Assembly (NCBI GenBank): GCA_014706295.1
Contig: JACSVZ010000002.1
Location: 53,044,432 to 53,108,431, forward strand
Reading direction: 5' to 3'
Length of the DNA: 64,000 nt
Source of the DNA: Lycocorax pyrrhopterus obiensis
Taxonomy: Eukaryota; Chordata; Aves; Passeriformes; Paradisaeidae
The notes below the pieces were generated by a model, which was not told the DNA's origin, ran no database searches, and saw only the letters and a list, made by a program, of their open reading frames with translations. Each line of letters begins with the position of its first letter. The stretch's first letter is position 1. Shown in pieces: positions 20,633 to 34,639 of the stretch. A program made the translations under genes and the position numbers.

Positions 20633-23600
20633 TAAATTCTGCAGTACCTTGGGTTCACACTCAGGGATGTTGTGATTAATAATTCATCCCAAGGAGGGGA
20701 GAAAAAAAGGAGGCTGCAAAATCCCATCAGAGGTAAAAATCAACTGTCTTCAGGAGGAGGGAAGTTTGATGTGGCTTCTAACACGTGCCCAGAAACTTCA
20801 CCATTGATAAGCAAAAGAGCTGCACTTTAAGAACAAGTCTGCTGACATTTTTTGATGTTACTATTACAATTTTTACTTTAAGTCTTCTGTTATTTGGAAC
20901 TTTTCTTATTATTACAACTCCTAGCATTACAGAATTAACTCAGAAGTTCAGCTTTCACATTAAAAAAAGTACAACGCTCATAGTTGCAGAGGAAAAACAA
21001 GAATACAAAAACTTTAGCATAAGGAGCCCAAGTATATTATTTTTAAAAGACTTCTGATTTTTTGGACAGTCATTACTTCAAGCCAGATTCTTTTATCTTT
21101 TTCAGCTGGCATTGACTACCGGATATTTTCTTTCACAATCTAAACCAGCAATCTTTACCCTGTATATCTTCATTGGGGCCACAGCTCACTTTGTGGGCTG
21201 GTTCATTGGTTGTTTTCATTTTTCCCCACAAAAGTTTAAGTTCTTTGAATCACAACCACTAGTTCAAACCCTGCAAGACTGGTCAAGAACTTCATGGAAC
21301 CTGCTGGAACCCAAAGACATTAAACTAAATTTTACACTGAGACTAACTGTAGAAGAGTATACTGAAGTTTATATAAATGGGCTTTTTTTTCACAGTCAAA
21401 AAACAAAGTGAAAGTATAATTCCTGGCAGTTTTTAAATTCTGCTGTCATGACTTAACCTGTTCCAAAGCTTTAGCCTCTCCAGCTGTTCAGAGGTCCACC
21501 AAACTTGGCTTCATGTAAGTGGTTTGTGACTCTGTCTGAGCCTTTCTTTTACTTGAATTTAAAAAATCTCAAAGGAAGTTATGGATTTCAACACAGGTGC
21601 TAACTCATCTACCAGAACAGCTACAGTTTCAAGTCTAAAGCCCAAGAAGAAAACTTTGTCTAGTGACTGATTATGTGTTCATTTGGATAACAGCAGACAA
21701 CAGGACACCTGTAAAAAACAATTCACAACAACTTAATTAAGTAATTACTAGAACTTGTTTTCACTTGATCCACAACCAAAATTCAAGTAAAATGCATTGT
21801 ATAAAATTTAGGGAACAAAACTCTTGCAAGTAATGGGCAGACCCCAAATTCATATACGATCTACAGCAGTCAGTGGATAAACAAATAACAAACAAGAAGT
21901 TAAATCTCTATTCTCTGATTAGCCCAAGCCAGTAATTACCTACAACGTTGCATTAGCACAGTGCATTGCCCTGTATATCACACCAACTCGGTGCAAAACG
22001 ACTCTTAGAACTTGAGATGATACTTGACCCAGCACACTCCACAGAGGAGATGGCAGATTGCCTCAGCAGAATGAAATGCCATTAGGAATAACCTGTTTCT
22101 CACAGAGGGCCTGGCCCTAGAAAGAGCCTCTGACCCCATCTTGTCACTGTGGTATCTGATCCTTACCAGCTAGGGATGCAAGGGCTCTCCTTTACAGGAA
22201 AGATGAGGAGGTCCTCCACTGAAAGGAGGAGGTAGTGAACCAGCTGCTCTTGCATCTGGAAGAATCCCAGATTGAAAAACCCCCAGAGTTGGAGGCTTTG
22301 GAAAAGAGTACAGACATCCAGAGGGGAAAACCTTTTTATTTTCCTCTACAAATGTACTAGGACTGTTAGAGGAAATGGTTGTCTGCCAGGTGTATTCCTA
22401 AAAAGAAGTTACAATCAGAAAGTCTGAACACAAGGAATGATTGAAGATCCCTGGTACACTGGGGAAAAACAGCACTTGTGAGCTGCAGAAAGGAGGCCTT
22501 GTGGAAGCTGATGTTTCCTAACCTCTGGAATACCTTGGCCATGTCTGCATCAGGAAGATTTATGGTACAATAAATCTGGAGATCTGGAGAGCAAAGCAGC
22601 TGGTGCTGTGCACCTGACTACCACATCCAGACATGTTGCAAGGGTTTTACCACGAAGTGACTCCAGGCTGGTGCCCTGGATTGAACTCCCATTTATTGTC
22701 TGAAAAGTGCTCGGTGCGCTCCTGGAGCACATCTGTTCGCTTCCCTTCTGCTGACAGTAATTGAGTTCATGCACTTCAGGACTGTCAAGTGGTATCTTTA
22801 GGGGGGGGAGCAGGAGATTTGCTTTGAAATAGGTCTCTTGAATGGAACACAAATATTATTATAGATGGACCCAGTGAATTGTTAAGAACCATGTTTAACA
22901 GAACAAGTTAGTATGTGCATTATTTTCCCAGGGTCTTCTTCAATTATTTCCTTTCTAGGGTGTGATTGCATCTCTCTGGAATTATGATGACTAGGAGGAA
23001 ACAGACTTGCTCTAGATGCAAAGTCATTACATTTCTCTACTTTCCCTACTTCAGCCATTTGTCAATGCCTGTCCCGCTTGTTACAGTGGCGAGAGATGCA
23101 ATGACTGCTTTGTTCCCACACGTTTAATGCAAAGAGGGAGTAGGACAGGAGAGAGAGATCCTTTTAATTTCTCACTAAGAGAAGAGCTGCAGCATTATAA
23201 CATCTTATTAGACACTGGAGAATCTGTGCCAGGCTCATCCTTAAAATACCCCTGCCAATGAAAAAGCTTTAGCTGATATTTTCTCAGGCACCAAAAATCA
23301 ACAAGCTATAATTAATTATTTCCATAGAAATACAGAAATGGAGGGAGAGGAAAGAACAAAAGTGGCATGATAAAGAAAATCACAGCAACATATTAACATA
23401 TTAAGTCTTCTTGGGTTAAACAGTGTATCATCAATTTGGGCTCTGGTCAGTAACAAGCCATTAGGATTCTCCCCTCATTTACACAGATTTTACACAGCTG
23501 CCTCCTGCAGATTCAGTCTCACAAGAGACACAGATCAGAATCAAAGCTACCTAGAATCAGCTGAGACATTCATACTCTCACACCATCTCAATGATCTAAA

Positions 23601-26600
23601 TGTAAATCTGATTTTACATTAGTGCTGGCATCTTCAAGCACGATCTGTAAACACTGTAGTAAACACCACGGAAGGAGTTTCAGATAGTAACCTACTTTTC
23701 AGTGCCTATTTGCTTCCAGACCCAGCAATGGTTTTACAGACACAGATGATTAATTTAATTAACGTGAACAGATCTTGGGGGGACCTTAATGCATGACATA
23801 TAAGGTAAAGAACAAAGGCCCATGCTAATGCTGACCTGGCAGAATGCATCTGTATCCATTTATAAGATAACAGAACCACTTCCAGAGCTTGGAATAGTTT
23901 TCATAGAAAGCCAGCTACTGGGGATGATTCATTTCCATGTTTTATTTTTACCAAAGTTGTTTGCATCCCTGAATACAGATGGATCCCAGTGACTCAATAG
24001 CACTATCAAGCAAGTTGTCGAAATGAACAGAGTATGTCCATTAGCACCAATTAGACAAGTTATGGGCAAGTCAAATCCTCTAAAAACAGTCAGTATAATA
24101 ACTGGTAGACATTATAATGAAGTCAAAATAATAAAGGTAGATAAATTATACACTGGTGACAGGAAGAACTGGGCTCTCGATTTGGAGTTGAATAAGCAAT
24201 AGAATTAAAAATAAAATTTATTTGTGATATCCATCATGTACAGGGATGATACAAGCAGAAGTAAATCTTAAAAGGCTGTGAATTACATTTGACGGATGAA
24301 GATAAATGTATTCTTTCAGCTGAATATTTCATTAGTGAGTTTTGTTTCAAATACTCCAGTGAAACAATTACAGTCTTAATGCACATGCCACTCTCCATCT
24401 GTATTACTCTGTTCTCCATTCAAAAACCTCTTCCACATGTCACTACCTTCCCATATAACACTACTTACACCAACAGCTGGATAAGCTCATCAAGAATTCC
24501 AGTTTCTTAAGCTTTCTACAGTACTCCTTAGTGACAAGACAAAATGCTGCAGAGTCAGTAGTGCCAAAGGCAGAGCTCTGCTGTTGCCAAGGGTGGGGAC
24601 ATGCCAATGCCTACTGTGAGAGACTGCTGGAATGCAGCAGGGACTGCAGGGGGCCAAATCCAATGCAGTTCTTTATTCTGGCTTGGCACAATTGTTGGGT
24701 TTTCTTCCCTACCATAAAAGAGGTGCACATAAATACATTTTGATGTTCTAAAGTCTGATTCAATCCTTTCCACTGAACTCCTTCAAAGTCGGATAGGGCC
24801 TTTGGCAAATTTGCTTTCTGGATTTCTCCCTCAGATTCATCTCAGAATTGTCTATGAATTTATTGGCACAGTGAAGACTGCAAATATTTGAAGACGCTTA
24901 TCAGCACTGGTATACAAAGTCAGCAAGACTGATAGTCTTCTAGGTGCGGAACTTGCAAGTAAAATGCAGTTCTAGAAGACTAATGTCTTAAAAAAACATC
25001 GAGACGATTTTTCACACCATAACTCATTCCTGAAGAAGCTGAAGTTGTCTTGGGCTTTCACACTTCAATCATCAACAGATATTAAAATCTGTAGCTGTAA
25101 AGTTACAGCTTGTCTGTGTAGTCAAACAATGTTCTACTCTTTACCTGGACATGTGTGTAGAAATGTTACACAGTGAAGCTACTACTGCAAGGCTTTACTC
25201 AGTCCTGATGACACCTTTGGCAAAACTCATACTAAATTCAGGATCTGGATTTCACTTCACCTATATATTGTTTTCATGCTTAGGTGTGAAGGCCTCCAAG
25301 GTTCTGCAGCATATACTTTTGAATTTGCCAGTAGAAGGGGGAAAAGCTTATCCAGGTTAAACAAAAAGGAGCTCAATCAATGTGATGTTTCTGTTGCTTT
25401 TCTTTTGGACTTCTGTTGAAATTATGGAATGATTCTGTGAGGCCATGGTAGGATTGTCGGCGTTCTACTGTTCTGAATAATAGATCAAAATCAGATCAAA
25501 TATAACCCACACTTTAGTTTAAATTCCTACTGTTGGTTCAAATTATTGAAATATCTTCAATGGGTTTACTTTGTTCTGGAAAGACTCAGCTTTGCTCAAG
25601 TATCCTCTGCTTGTATGACTCCAGGTTTGTGCTACATCAGGTAGCACCTGCTGTATCAGCCAACATAAAGCCTCTAGAGACACAGAGAGTTAATGTAAAT
25701 CCCTTATTGCCTGACCTGGCTACTTTGGCAAAGTGTTCTTCAGTCCCAGAACTGCTGGGTGGTCTATCACACACCAGTTCAGCATGCAGGATCACAGAAT
25801 CAGTGTTCAAGTTATAACTCTGCATTAAGAAAAGCAGTCACAGACCAGCACTCAGCCAGCCAGTTGCATCTTGGCATTCCTGCAGGCAGCATCCAAACTC
25901 AATGCTTCTATCACTGATGATGGCCTGCACTACAGAAGCCTTCTCTCCCCAAACCACCTCCCGCTGGCATTCAAGCCCCTGAGTGCTTCCTTCTTCTGAT
26001 TTTGCATCAGTAATCTCAAGAGACAGCTTACGTGAGAAATTATTTAAGTGAAATGTTTTTGAAAGGTTGTGAGTTATCTGAGGTGCAGAAAGCATGAGTT
26101 ACACAGCTGAAAATACTGTAAATATGTGTATCAGATCTGTCACACTAACTGCTATTTGTTAAGTGCTCTTGCTCTCTGCTTATTCGCATCAATTAATTCA
26201 CCAGTGAAATGTGGCTGTCTTCAGAGTGATAAGGCAGCCATCCCAAACACTCTTTTGTCTCAACTATAATTTAACAGTATTTGTAAAAGCTGAGGCAAAG
26301 AAACAAGGAGTGAAGGAAGTTGGAATTGTTTCTGCAGGAAGTTGAGATTGTTTTTAATCTAGTAGTGGGCTCCCACTTTAAGGCAATCTACTCCTCCAGA
26401 GTTAGATTACTGGAGTTGAAATTCAATGCGTCATTTAACAGATGACACTTCCTACTACTTAAAATATGCTGAGTGGTTGCATCAGCCAATTTTTATAGTC
26501 ATCTCACTGGCCATTCCTCAGAGTTCTCTTTCCACTCACCAGAAAATAAAACAAAAACTGAGGAAATGGTCTGTTCAAGCTGCTATCGTGTCAGAGACTG

Positions 26601-26679
26601 AAATACTACTGTTTATGACTTAAACATTTTCATGAAAGACTTTTAAAACTGTATTACGAAAGCTGCAGAAAATACCACC

Positions 26680-27370
26680 ACACCCTGAATGGGGCTCTGA
26701 GAGGCCCTGGATGGCTCGCAGATGAAGATAAGATAAAGTAACAACTCAGGGCTGAGGACATTCACAAAGCACAAGCTTAACACCTCAGGAGTGGAGCTCA
26801 CTGGCCCCAGGGCTGTCAGCTGCCAGGCTCGAACAGACCCTGGCACCAAAGGGTGGGGAGAGAGGCTTTGGGTGTGTGTTGGAAAAGCCTCTGGTGAGAG
26901 GTGCAGTGACCCCCGGTGACATGGCCCATCAAAGGTCCCCCCAAAGGGGTCCCCAGACCCTGCACCAGAGATGATGCAACAGACCCTCAGTGTTGCAAGG
27001 GACAGTGTCAAACTGGGCCCCTGCAGGGGAGGCACCTGGGCGTTCCCACCTGCCCAAAGTGTGCATTAATCCACGGGATTCTGTACTCTGCGGCGTGTGG
27101 CTGCGGCAGCGACAGGGGACCCTCACCATCAGAAGACCAGACGGAGGGGAGCAACGAGACGTCATTGGGACTCCTGGATGGGTGATATGCTTCCACCTAA
27201 CCCCTGTCACCCTCTCCCTGTGCCCCCACCCCCCCACACACACTTCTTTCTCTGTTTCTTTCTTTCTTTTCTCTTTCTCTTTGCCTCTCTACTATTAAAT
27301 AAAATATATCCATTTTTTGGCACCAACATCTAACCTCGTTTGGTTTTAATCTCGCTTTTGGGTATATTTT
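26680..27370 (+). mobile_element. Probable endogenous retrovirus LTR (or LTR-derived fragment)
   Basis: This block is GC-richer than its AT-rich surroundings. It ends in a CT-rich run (about 27196-27290), an AATAAA polyadenylation signal at 27298-27303 (ctattaaataaaatatatcc), then a T-rich stretch and ggcaccaacatctaacctcg. That order (pyrimidine tract, AATAAA, short terminal segment) resembles the R/U5 side of avian retroviral LTRs, and the text is familiar to me from bird repeats without a certain family name. I could not find a target-site duplication, and both borders are approximate. Open frames inside it are short and conflicting, so no coding remnant is claimed. Confidence 0.5.
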
Positions 27371-29376
27371 GAACCTTCAAAGTTCTTTCCATTTCATACA
27401 AAGAGACTTAATTTTCTTTGCTCTTCTGGGTTTAAACCAGATCGCAACACATAGTTAAGAAAGAAATACCATAAATATGTCTAAGGTAAAGTCCAGAAAC
27501 CTGAAGTACTTCATCTGCCAAACCATAGAATTTCCTATCCAGTTGGAGGTATGCGAACTACTTTTTAAACCACTTTGCTTTGTTCCTATGATCTATTACT
27601 TGTCTGAACTGTGTATCACTTCACTGAGTTTTGAAAAAGTAAATCTTTTTAAAGAAGCTTTTTCCAAACAATGTGACAGCAGACACATTGCTTCAATATG
27701 AAACAATATGGGAATAGCATCATTATTTTTCTACTATCTATATTACAAGATAAGCATCCACCCTTCTCAATTCTACTACATGTACACAAGATTTGGGAAA
27801 TGGGCACTTCCTTCTGAGATTTTCTTTGCATTTTACCTCCAATCAGCAAGATAGGACTATTCACCCTTTGTGCTTTTGCAACTGTCTGGACTGGCAGGGC
27901 AACACCCACCTAACCCAGGGCTGTAGAGTCAAGCTGTCCAGTGCCATGTGGTTTCCAGGCACTCACTTCTTCAACGTTACAGATGTTTCTGAAGACCATG
28001 TGAAAACATACAGAAATACGTTCAAAATGATGTCTTCCTATCAGGAGAAGACAGCACTTGGGCTTTAACTTGTGTCAGCGAAAAATTCTCAGTGTGAGGG
28101 CTCTTCCACCTCTACAGAGATCCCTGCTGCAAGTGTCAGATTGTCACTTGCTACTCCTCATCTATAAGACATTTCCATTTCCTTATGTCCCCTAGTACAA
28201 AGTACTGCAAATCAGAGCAATGGAAGAATAGCTTTAAGTCAGGATAACTTGTGCTGAACAGCATTTGAACAGCCTATGAAATAAAGATGGTCATCAATGT
28301 TACATGAGACAGATGAAAATTTGCCTGAGGTACCAGGGTGCTCCCAGAGTGTTTGTATAATGCAGGTGGTTACCATACAAACAGAACAGCATGGTAAGTA
28401 TATGACGAAGAATACCAGAACAAATAAGTATAAATAAATCAGTCATCTTTTAGTCTGTAGGACTTTTGGTGCTAAAGCCCTACAAAACTGAATTGACTCT
28501 TTCGCTTCTGAATTTGCTCAAGGGTAATCAAGAACATATACAAAGATCCTAGTCTGCAGATATTTCAATAATTTTATTTCCCTACTCCAGATTTTTTTCA
28601 AGTTTAGAATCCAATACAAATCAGATAGGTCATTCAATTGAAAAAAAATGAGCATCTGCTTTCTATTCACATGGAGTGACAGAGAATCTAAGAAAAGAAT
28701 GACCCTTCTGAAATAATACATTGCCTAAAATTTGTTTTTGTGAAAACAACTTGTGACTGATACTCTTAATGAAATGGCTATGAGTCCTCAGTATTTTGTC
28801 ACTTCATATATTCACATCCGTAAGTGAAAAAGGTGGACAGAAGAATGGCTACCACCATGATTCAGCAACAGTTTTCAGTCTTCCCTCTCCCCTTGTCCCA
28901 TGAAGGGACAAAGTTGCAGAAAATGAGGCCTATGGTCTTCTGTGTAGCAGAAACCAATGCAGCTTTTCAGTAACAAAACAAAGAGTTCAGACGAGCTGAT
29001 TGCACAGACTGCAGCACAAATGCACGCAGTTAAACGCCCCAGTATCAGCTGAGGAGAAGGCAGAAGGAGAACATGCTGAGCCATGGCTCGGCTCTTTTAC
29101 ACTCCTTTGCCACTCACAGCCTAACAACAGAAAGGGAGAAGCAGCATGCTTGCACGCAATCAAGGAAACCTGGAGGCTGAACAGCAAAGCTGGAAGCCAG
29201 CTGTGCTCTTTTGCTTTCTCATGTCCATAATTGGGCCATTTCATTGTTTCTCCTTTTCTCGCTGCCAAACTCCACTTGGAAAAGAAATGTCAGCCCATAA
29301 ACTCAGCCACTTGGCATGGCTTGAGGAGAAGACACCCGTGACATTTTATCAGGGCCACATTCCTACGTACTGAGCA

Positions 29377-29391
29377 TCACACACACACACA
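29377..29391. repeat. Short (CA)n microsatellite
   Basis: About seven CA units (catcacacacacacacacag). Confidence 0.85.
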
Positions 29392-30533
29392 GAGCAAGTT
29401 TCCCCTTCATACCTGCTCCCCTCTAGGTCTGTGTCTTAGGCACTCCACTGAAAGGTCTCTGCCAACCTGATCCCCAATGCCAGTTCTAGCTTGACCAGGT
29501 CCTCAGCTGGACCTGGGACCTCTCAACCAGATACATCTGATGAGTGGCTGCACGGAGGAGTTATGACTAGGTGGATGCCTCATAACAGTGTCCTCAGTTA
29601 AGTGCTGCTAGAAGGCATTTTTCTCTGACTAGTTTCAAGGTTGTTTCCCCTGTCATATAACCTCCCTCACCTGTCACATAACCTGATGTGGTACAGTTTC
29701 TCCAGGTAGGACCATTCAATGCCATTTCTGCTGTCTTTTTGCCCACTCACAGTTCCATATCTATAGAGTTTGACCTAATTATCCCTAAGCTACTTTACAA
29801 TTTGCATTTTAATTTGACTAAATCTATGCAGTGGATTTATTTACTTTTACTCTTTCCTGCAGTGAAGATATTGTTGTAAAAGAACATGCCAGTAAGTCAC
29901 ACCCAGTATGTCAGGCTCCTTTAATTCCAAAGAGATTCCTTATTCTTTGCTGCCTATTGCCATTTTGCATGTAATTTAAAAACAGCAGGCAGCAATTGAA
30001 CTCTCAGATCTCATTAATACGTACAAGTCCTTCCAACAAAAAGAAGCAGACTAGAGACTATTTCTTCAAGGTGATGGCCAAATGTGCCAAAGTTACCTTT
30101 GATTTATATTGCCACTGATGCTTTTCAATCACATCACTTCTCTTTATTTGCATGCTGTACTTGTTCTGCTTTATATAATGTCTCCTCTCTGTGCAAGAAC
30201 ACTATGACAACCTAGCAGCAGCATTTCATGCTATGCGAGTTTATTTTTCAATTCTGTTTTATGCCTGCCTTCAATAATTACCAACTTCATAAATTACACC
30301 AATGAAGTACAATCTATACTGAAAGTATACTGGAAGTCTCAATGTATCACTCATCTTTGTAGCTAATTAAGCCTTTTGTACTGAGACAAGTAGTCATGAA
30401 ATATATCAAGCACAGTTAGGTCAACAACTATTTAGCCAAGAACAGAATTTAAAAAAAAGAAAAAGACAGGGATAGTACTAGAGTAATGTCCATGATTTAA
30501 GAAAAGTCTCAGCTTAACTCTGAAACTGCTTAC

Positions 30534-30703
30534 CTCTCCCTGCCAGATTGGGTTAACGGTGTTACACATGATCTTAGATCTTTTCTCCTGTCCATGATGA
30601 GGAAGTGCTGGGAAGATGCTATGTTTTCCAGGCTGGATGGAAATCTTCAGGTAAGGATCTGGATTGAAGAACATCCCTTTCTTCAGACCAAAAGCCTGGA
30701 AAT
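30534..30703 (-). CDS. HECW1: HECW1 exon encoding the first half of the C2 domain
   Basis: The exon is 170 bases and supplies [20 protein letters not shown], then a segment containing [17 protein letters not shown], and ends [10 protein letters not shown]. This is the N-terminal half of the C2 domain. The NPxW motif before the last strand-turn is typical of the NEDD4-family C2 fold. The acceptor is CTTTCAG, preceded by a pyrimidine-rich stretch, and the donor is GAG|GTAAGC. It enters in phase 1 (splitting Asp) and leaves in phase 0. Around the codons for KIMCNTVNP the bird has Met-Cys where I recall Ile-Gly in human HECW1; WQGE also differs from my recollection of WQAE. These look like lineage substitutions, not damage, because the frame and both splice sites are intact. 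Confidence 0.95.
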
Positions 30704-33700
30704 CTGAAAGAAGGTAAAGAACCTGATTATTTTTCACATTCCAGGCATCTGTTTGGGATGTTAGGAACAGTATACAGGGAACTGGTTAGGAACTCAAATA
30801 ATATGGCAGGAATGTGAAAAAACTCACTGTGTTTATTGTGAGGCAATGTAACGCCAAACCATAATGATCTTGTGATTTAGGATTTACAAATTATTATATA
30901 ATGAAACTGCAAATTTACAGCCTGATTGTGCAGACTGATTCAGCTTCTAAATCAATATTTATGCAACTTCAAGTGATCTACTAATTTTGCTCATAAGCTG
31001 AGCACTTGCTCAGCCTGACTGTAGTGGAAGGACTACTCTGAAAAAGAGATCCAGTCATTTAATGACAAAGTCATGGCATTTGGTACCCAATGGATGTCAT
31101 TTTTCCTAGGTATCAATTTTACAACTCTGCAAATCTTAGCTTTTACACCACTTTTTTGTACATAAGAAGTCATTTTACATTTTTTCCCACCTTAAATAAT
31201 TTTCTTCCCTGCATGGGTTAACTTCATCTTAGGAAAACTCTTGTCTATAATGTCCAAATTTTAAGCAGGGCTTTACAGCTGCAGAACTTCCAGGGAGCGT
31301 AATACATGTTGTACACACAAAAAATGCCCAGGCACTTATTTGAAAATTTCCCCATAACATTCTGAAGAAAGACACGAGGGCCATTATGATCTGTCCCTGT
31401 GGAGCCAATGAAATGCAAACTAATCTGCTGGTATATCATTAATTTTGGCTCAACAGACACAGACTGAACCCTCTGGTCTTCTCTTCTTTCAGACACATTT
31501 CTAGGCTTTCTTTGGAACATATAAGCACTTATTCCTATTAGCGAGTTGAGTAGCTAATTTATTTTCCACCACTCTTTGCATGGAGATTCTCCTGCGTTTA
31601 AAGCTTTATTTCACATCAGGCTATAAGCACTGTACTGCATTCTGCCTATTTTCTCTTGCTGTATTGGAGAGATAAAAAGTATTAGACAAAATGGTTTCCA
31701 AAACTGCTTAGATGCATACCTAAACATTCAATTTAAACACATGTATTTTCTTTTAGGCAGTTTTTGAAAACATTAATTTTCACGGTCTTCTAATTCTCTT
31801 CTTTTTAAAAACCCAATTATTCCGGCAGGTTGTGGGAGACCATGAAAAACCCTCAAGGCAGATATTTTGTATGAATCTGAAAATCCTATATATTGCACAC
31901 CATCATCAGTATTTTTTCCAAAAAATAGCTATATCAAACCCAGTTATATGTTGCTTCCTTAACATATGGTAATAGCCAACACAATAAAATGTGCAAGTTA
32001 AAAAGAATTGCTTTTCTTTCCATTAGTTTTAATCATCTATTCCACCACACAATTCATGTTGCAGATACTCAAAAGCTGTTGGACAGATGGTCGTGAAACA
32101 GACTGTATTTTAAGAATCTCATTCTTGAGACATTCTCTAACAATTAACAAATGAAAAAAAAATAGAGGACATCACTACTAAGAGCTCATTTGAAAGTACT
32201 TTGCTGAAAGTATGTACTGCCATGGTCCTAGCAATGCTATCACACAAAGAAAACTATCTGCTTCAAACAGATAACACTGATTTTTTCCCCCTTTTTTGTT
32301 TTCTGAGTGCACAATCTCTGTGTAACCAGCATGTACCTCATCCAACAGCCCTGCTGAAATCCTATATGGCAAACTCTTTTGCTTTGGAAGTGGTACTGTT
32401 AGAAATGCATTCAAGAAATAGAGACCAAGACTGAAAAAAGAGTATGCATGATAAGAGCCAGCAGTGTGTTAGTTCAGGCTGCTAACATATGAGAGGAGAG
32501 AGACCTCTGGGATCTTATTTTCTTTCTCCCTGATATTTCCTCAAAAGAGTCTGAAACTGAAATACTCATTGCTGTATATGTTTCTGATTTTTTTTTTCCT
32601 TCAAAGAGAGACCATGCTATCTTTGGGTACCACTGAGTAAAGAAATTGTCTATTGATAGAAAATACCTAGCACTCAATTATGTATACTTATATATCATGT
32701 ATCATAAAGAAAATACATTTATGATGACCTACCAGTCTCTTTCCAGTTATGGGAATTACAGAACAGCCATGAAGATGAAGGTACTCCTAACCTCAGTTAA
32801 TAGTCACATTTTTGTATTCAGATGAGGGGAAAAAAAAGTAACTTAGCTAAGCACACAGCATGAAATTTTATTTGTGTAATTTTCTTGCTGAAATTACACA
32901 ATACAACAAATTTTGTTAAAAATTCAGTTAGAAACTTCAATTTTATTGTCCGAAGTATGAACAGGGATAGCAGAAAGCTTTCCCAAGGACAAATATCCCA
33001 ATTATATATCTCACCACAAATTCTCATCACTGTGAAAAATGGAGCATCAAAACTGAAAAAGCTCTTAATAAAGCCACATGGATATCTGCAGATAACCAGA
33101 ATTTCATTTAATTTGAAGCAAAACCCATCTGTAGGTCCTGTCCCTATCTGCTGTAACTTCTTGTTGTAACTCTTACCACTCCTGTGTGACTCCCCAACAG
33201 AAGAATTCCAGCTATTCTGCCTTCCCAAATGCAAATATTTTTCTCTATCATCTTCAGAAAAAAGGTTCAGAAGATACTAAACTTTTAAGTGAAGGTCTGA
33301 AGCTAACTGAATTTAAATCTTTGGTTGAATGAATGAATTCCAGAAGGCTGGGACATACCCTGCTGTACACTGTAGTTTTATAGCGCATTTCTTGGAGGCA
33401 TATGAGGAAATGCTACAAAGATAACTGATCTATGGTTTGCAAAGGTGTATTTTCATCCAGTCTCTTAAAAAAAAGTTATTAATATACCACATGTCAGTTT
33501 CTCATTTCACACTTTAGTATGAAAGAGGTTATATACATCTAACAGTTTAATAATGTCAGGCCATCTCTCATGACAGATGACAGAAGGAAGGAATCCAGGT
33601 AAAGAAAAAGTAATTACAGCCTTTCACTGCCACAGACTTGCACTGCTTGTAAGTACATGCATCCTCTTTCAGCTAGGCCCTCTTCATTGGAGAAAAATGT

Positions 33701-34493
33701 CTTGTACTAACTGCTGCCTGCTGTTGTTCCCAAGTGACTTATGAATTTGTTCCAACTTCAGAGCTTTCTTTCCATATATGCTGATCTCGAGGTGGCTGGA
33801 TGACCTGAGGAAGCTTTACACTAGGTCACTTGCATGCATGTACCCTCTATCCCTAAGGTGTGCCGTAGACTTCCCTGTCTACTTTATAAAGGAGCATTTG
33901 GCAACTCTATTTGCCATGCAGCATCATAAACTTTGGGGCACTGGTGACTGGATAGTGATGGAGACTCTATTTTCGTGGTGAACCAGTGTATTTATTGGAG
34001 CCAGGTGGGGATATCAATTCCAACAACACAGTTAGAACACATCTGTGTTTTACAGTGTTTGATTTTGCCTCAGTACAAGTCATTAAGCTTTCAAAAGCTC
34101 AGGGAAGAGTCATGTTTTGTCACGCTCAGGAAGGAGATTCTCTGACAGTAACGAAGAGCAAAACTACCATAAAGTTGTTATTTCAATTCCCTGCAGACAT
34201 AGCAAGGTATTTGACCAGACCCATGCTCCATATAGGAGCATGACAGAAAAGGATGGATAATCAGATAGAGAACCAGACCCTGGACCACTCTGTTTTCTAA
34301 ATTAATTACATTTACTTTGGTCATCTATATGGCAGAAGTAAGTTAAGGGAGCCGGAAGCTGTTCTCCCCAAGGGATGAGAAGACTTTGCCAATAGAATTT
34401 TCCTAGAAATAACACACAAGGCTATTCTGTGCTGTTTATAGATGTATCTCGAGAAGACTCAGTCCATTTAGTCACTTGATGGTGCATATTCTA

Positions 34494-34566
34494 TGTGAAT
34501 ATACACACATAGAATATATATATAGAATAGATAGATATAGATATAGATATAGATATAGATATATAC
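34494..34566. repeat. (GATATA)n microsatellite
   Basis: About five to six gatata units at 34530-34563, preceded by imperfect taga/tata units. It abuts the inverted repeat that begins at 34567. Confidence 0.9.
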
Positions 34567-34639
34567 ACTTCAGGGTATATATATATTCTATATATATATA
34601 TACACATAATATATATAGAATATATATACACCCTGAAGT
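34567..34639. repeat. Near-perfect inverted repeat (31-bp arms, 11-base loop)
   Basis: The left arm starts ACTTCAGGGTATATATATAT at 34567 and the right arm ends ACCCTGAAGT at 34639. Pairing 34567-34597 with 34609-34639 by hand gives 31 pairs with a single mismatch (34577 against 34629). The outer ten pairs are mixed sequence, not TA repeat, so the palindrome is not just an effect of alternating TA. It could extrude as a cruciform or fold as an RNA hairpin within the HECW1 pre-mRNA. Confidence 0.9.

Larger units (their letters stand above)
17898..30533 (-). other. HECW1: Long HECW1 intron inside the C2-coding region
   Basis: 12.6 kb. It contains an A/C-only tract at about 20530-20632, a probable LTR or LTR-derived insert at about 26680-27370, and a short CA run at 29377-29391. 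No other exon, RNA gene or clear transposable element was recognised. Sequence outside the insert is AT-rich and unremarkable. Confidence 0.7.

Noticed and set aside
22020..22560. Somewhat GC-richer stretch that looked like an old LINE coding remnant
   Set aside because: No reading frame gives recognisable reverse transcriptase or endonuclease residues.
25421..25460. Possible CR1 3' end (ggaatgattctgtgaggcc)
   Set aside because: The upstream text lacks the usual 'ccttccaaccca' block, so similarity is too weak to call.
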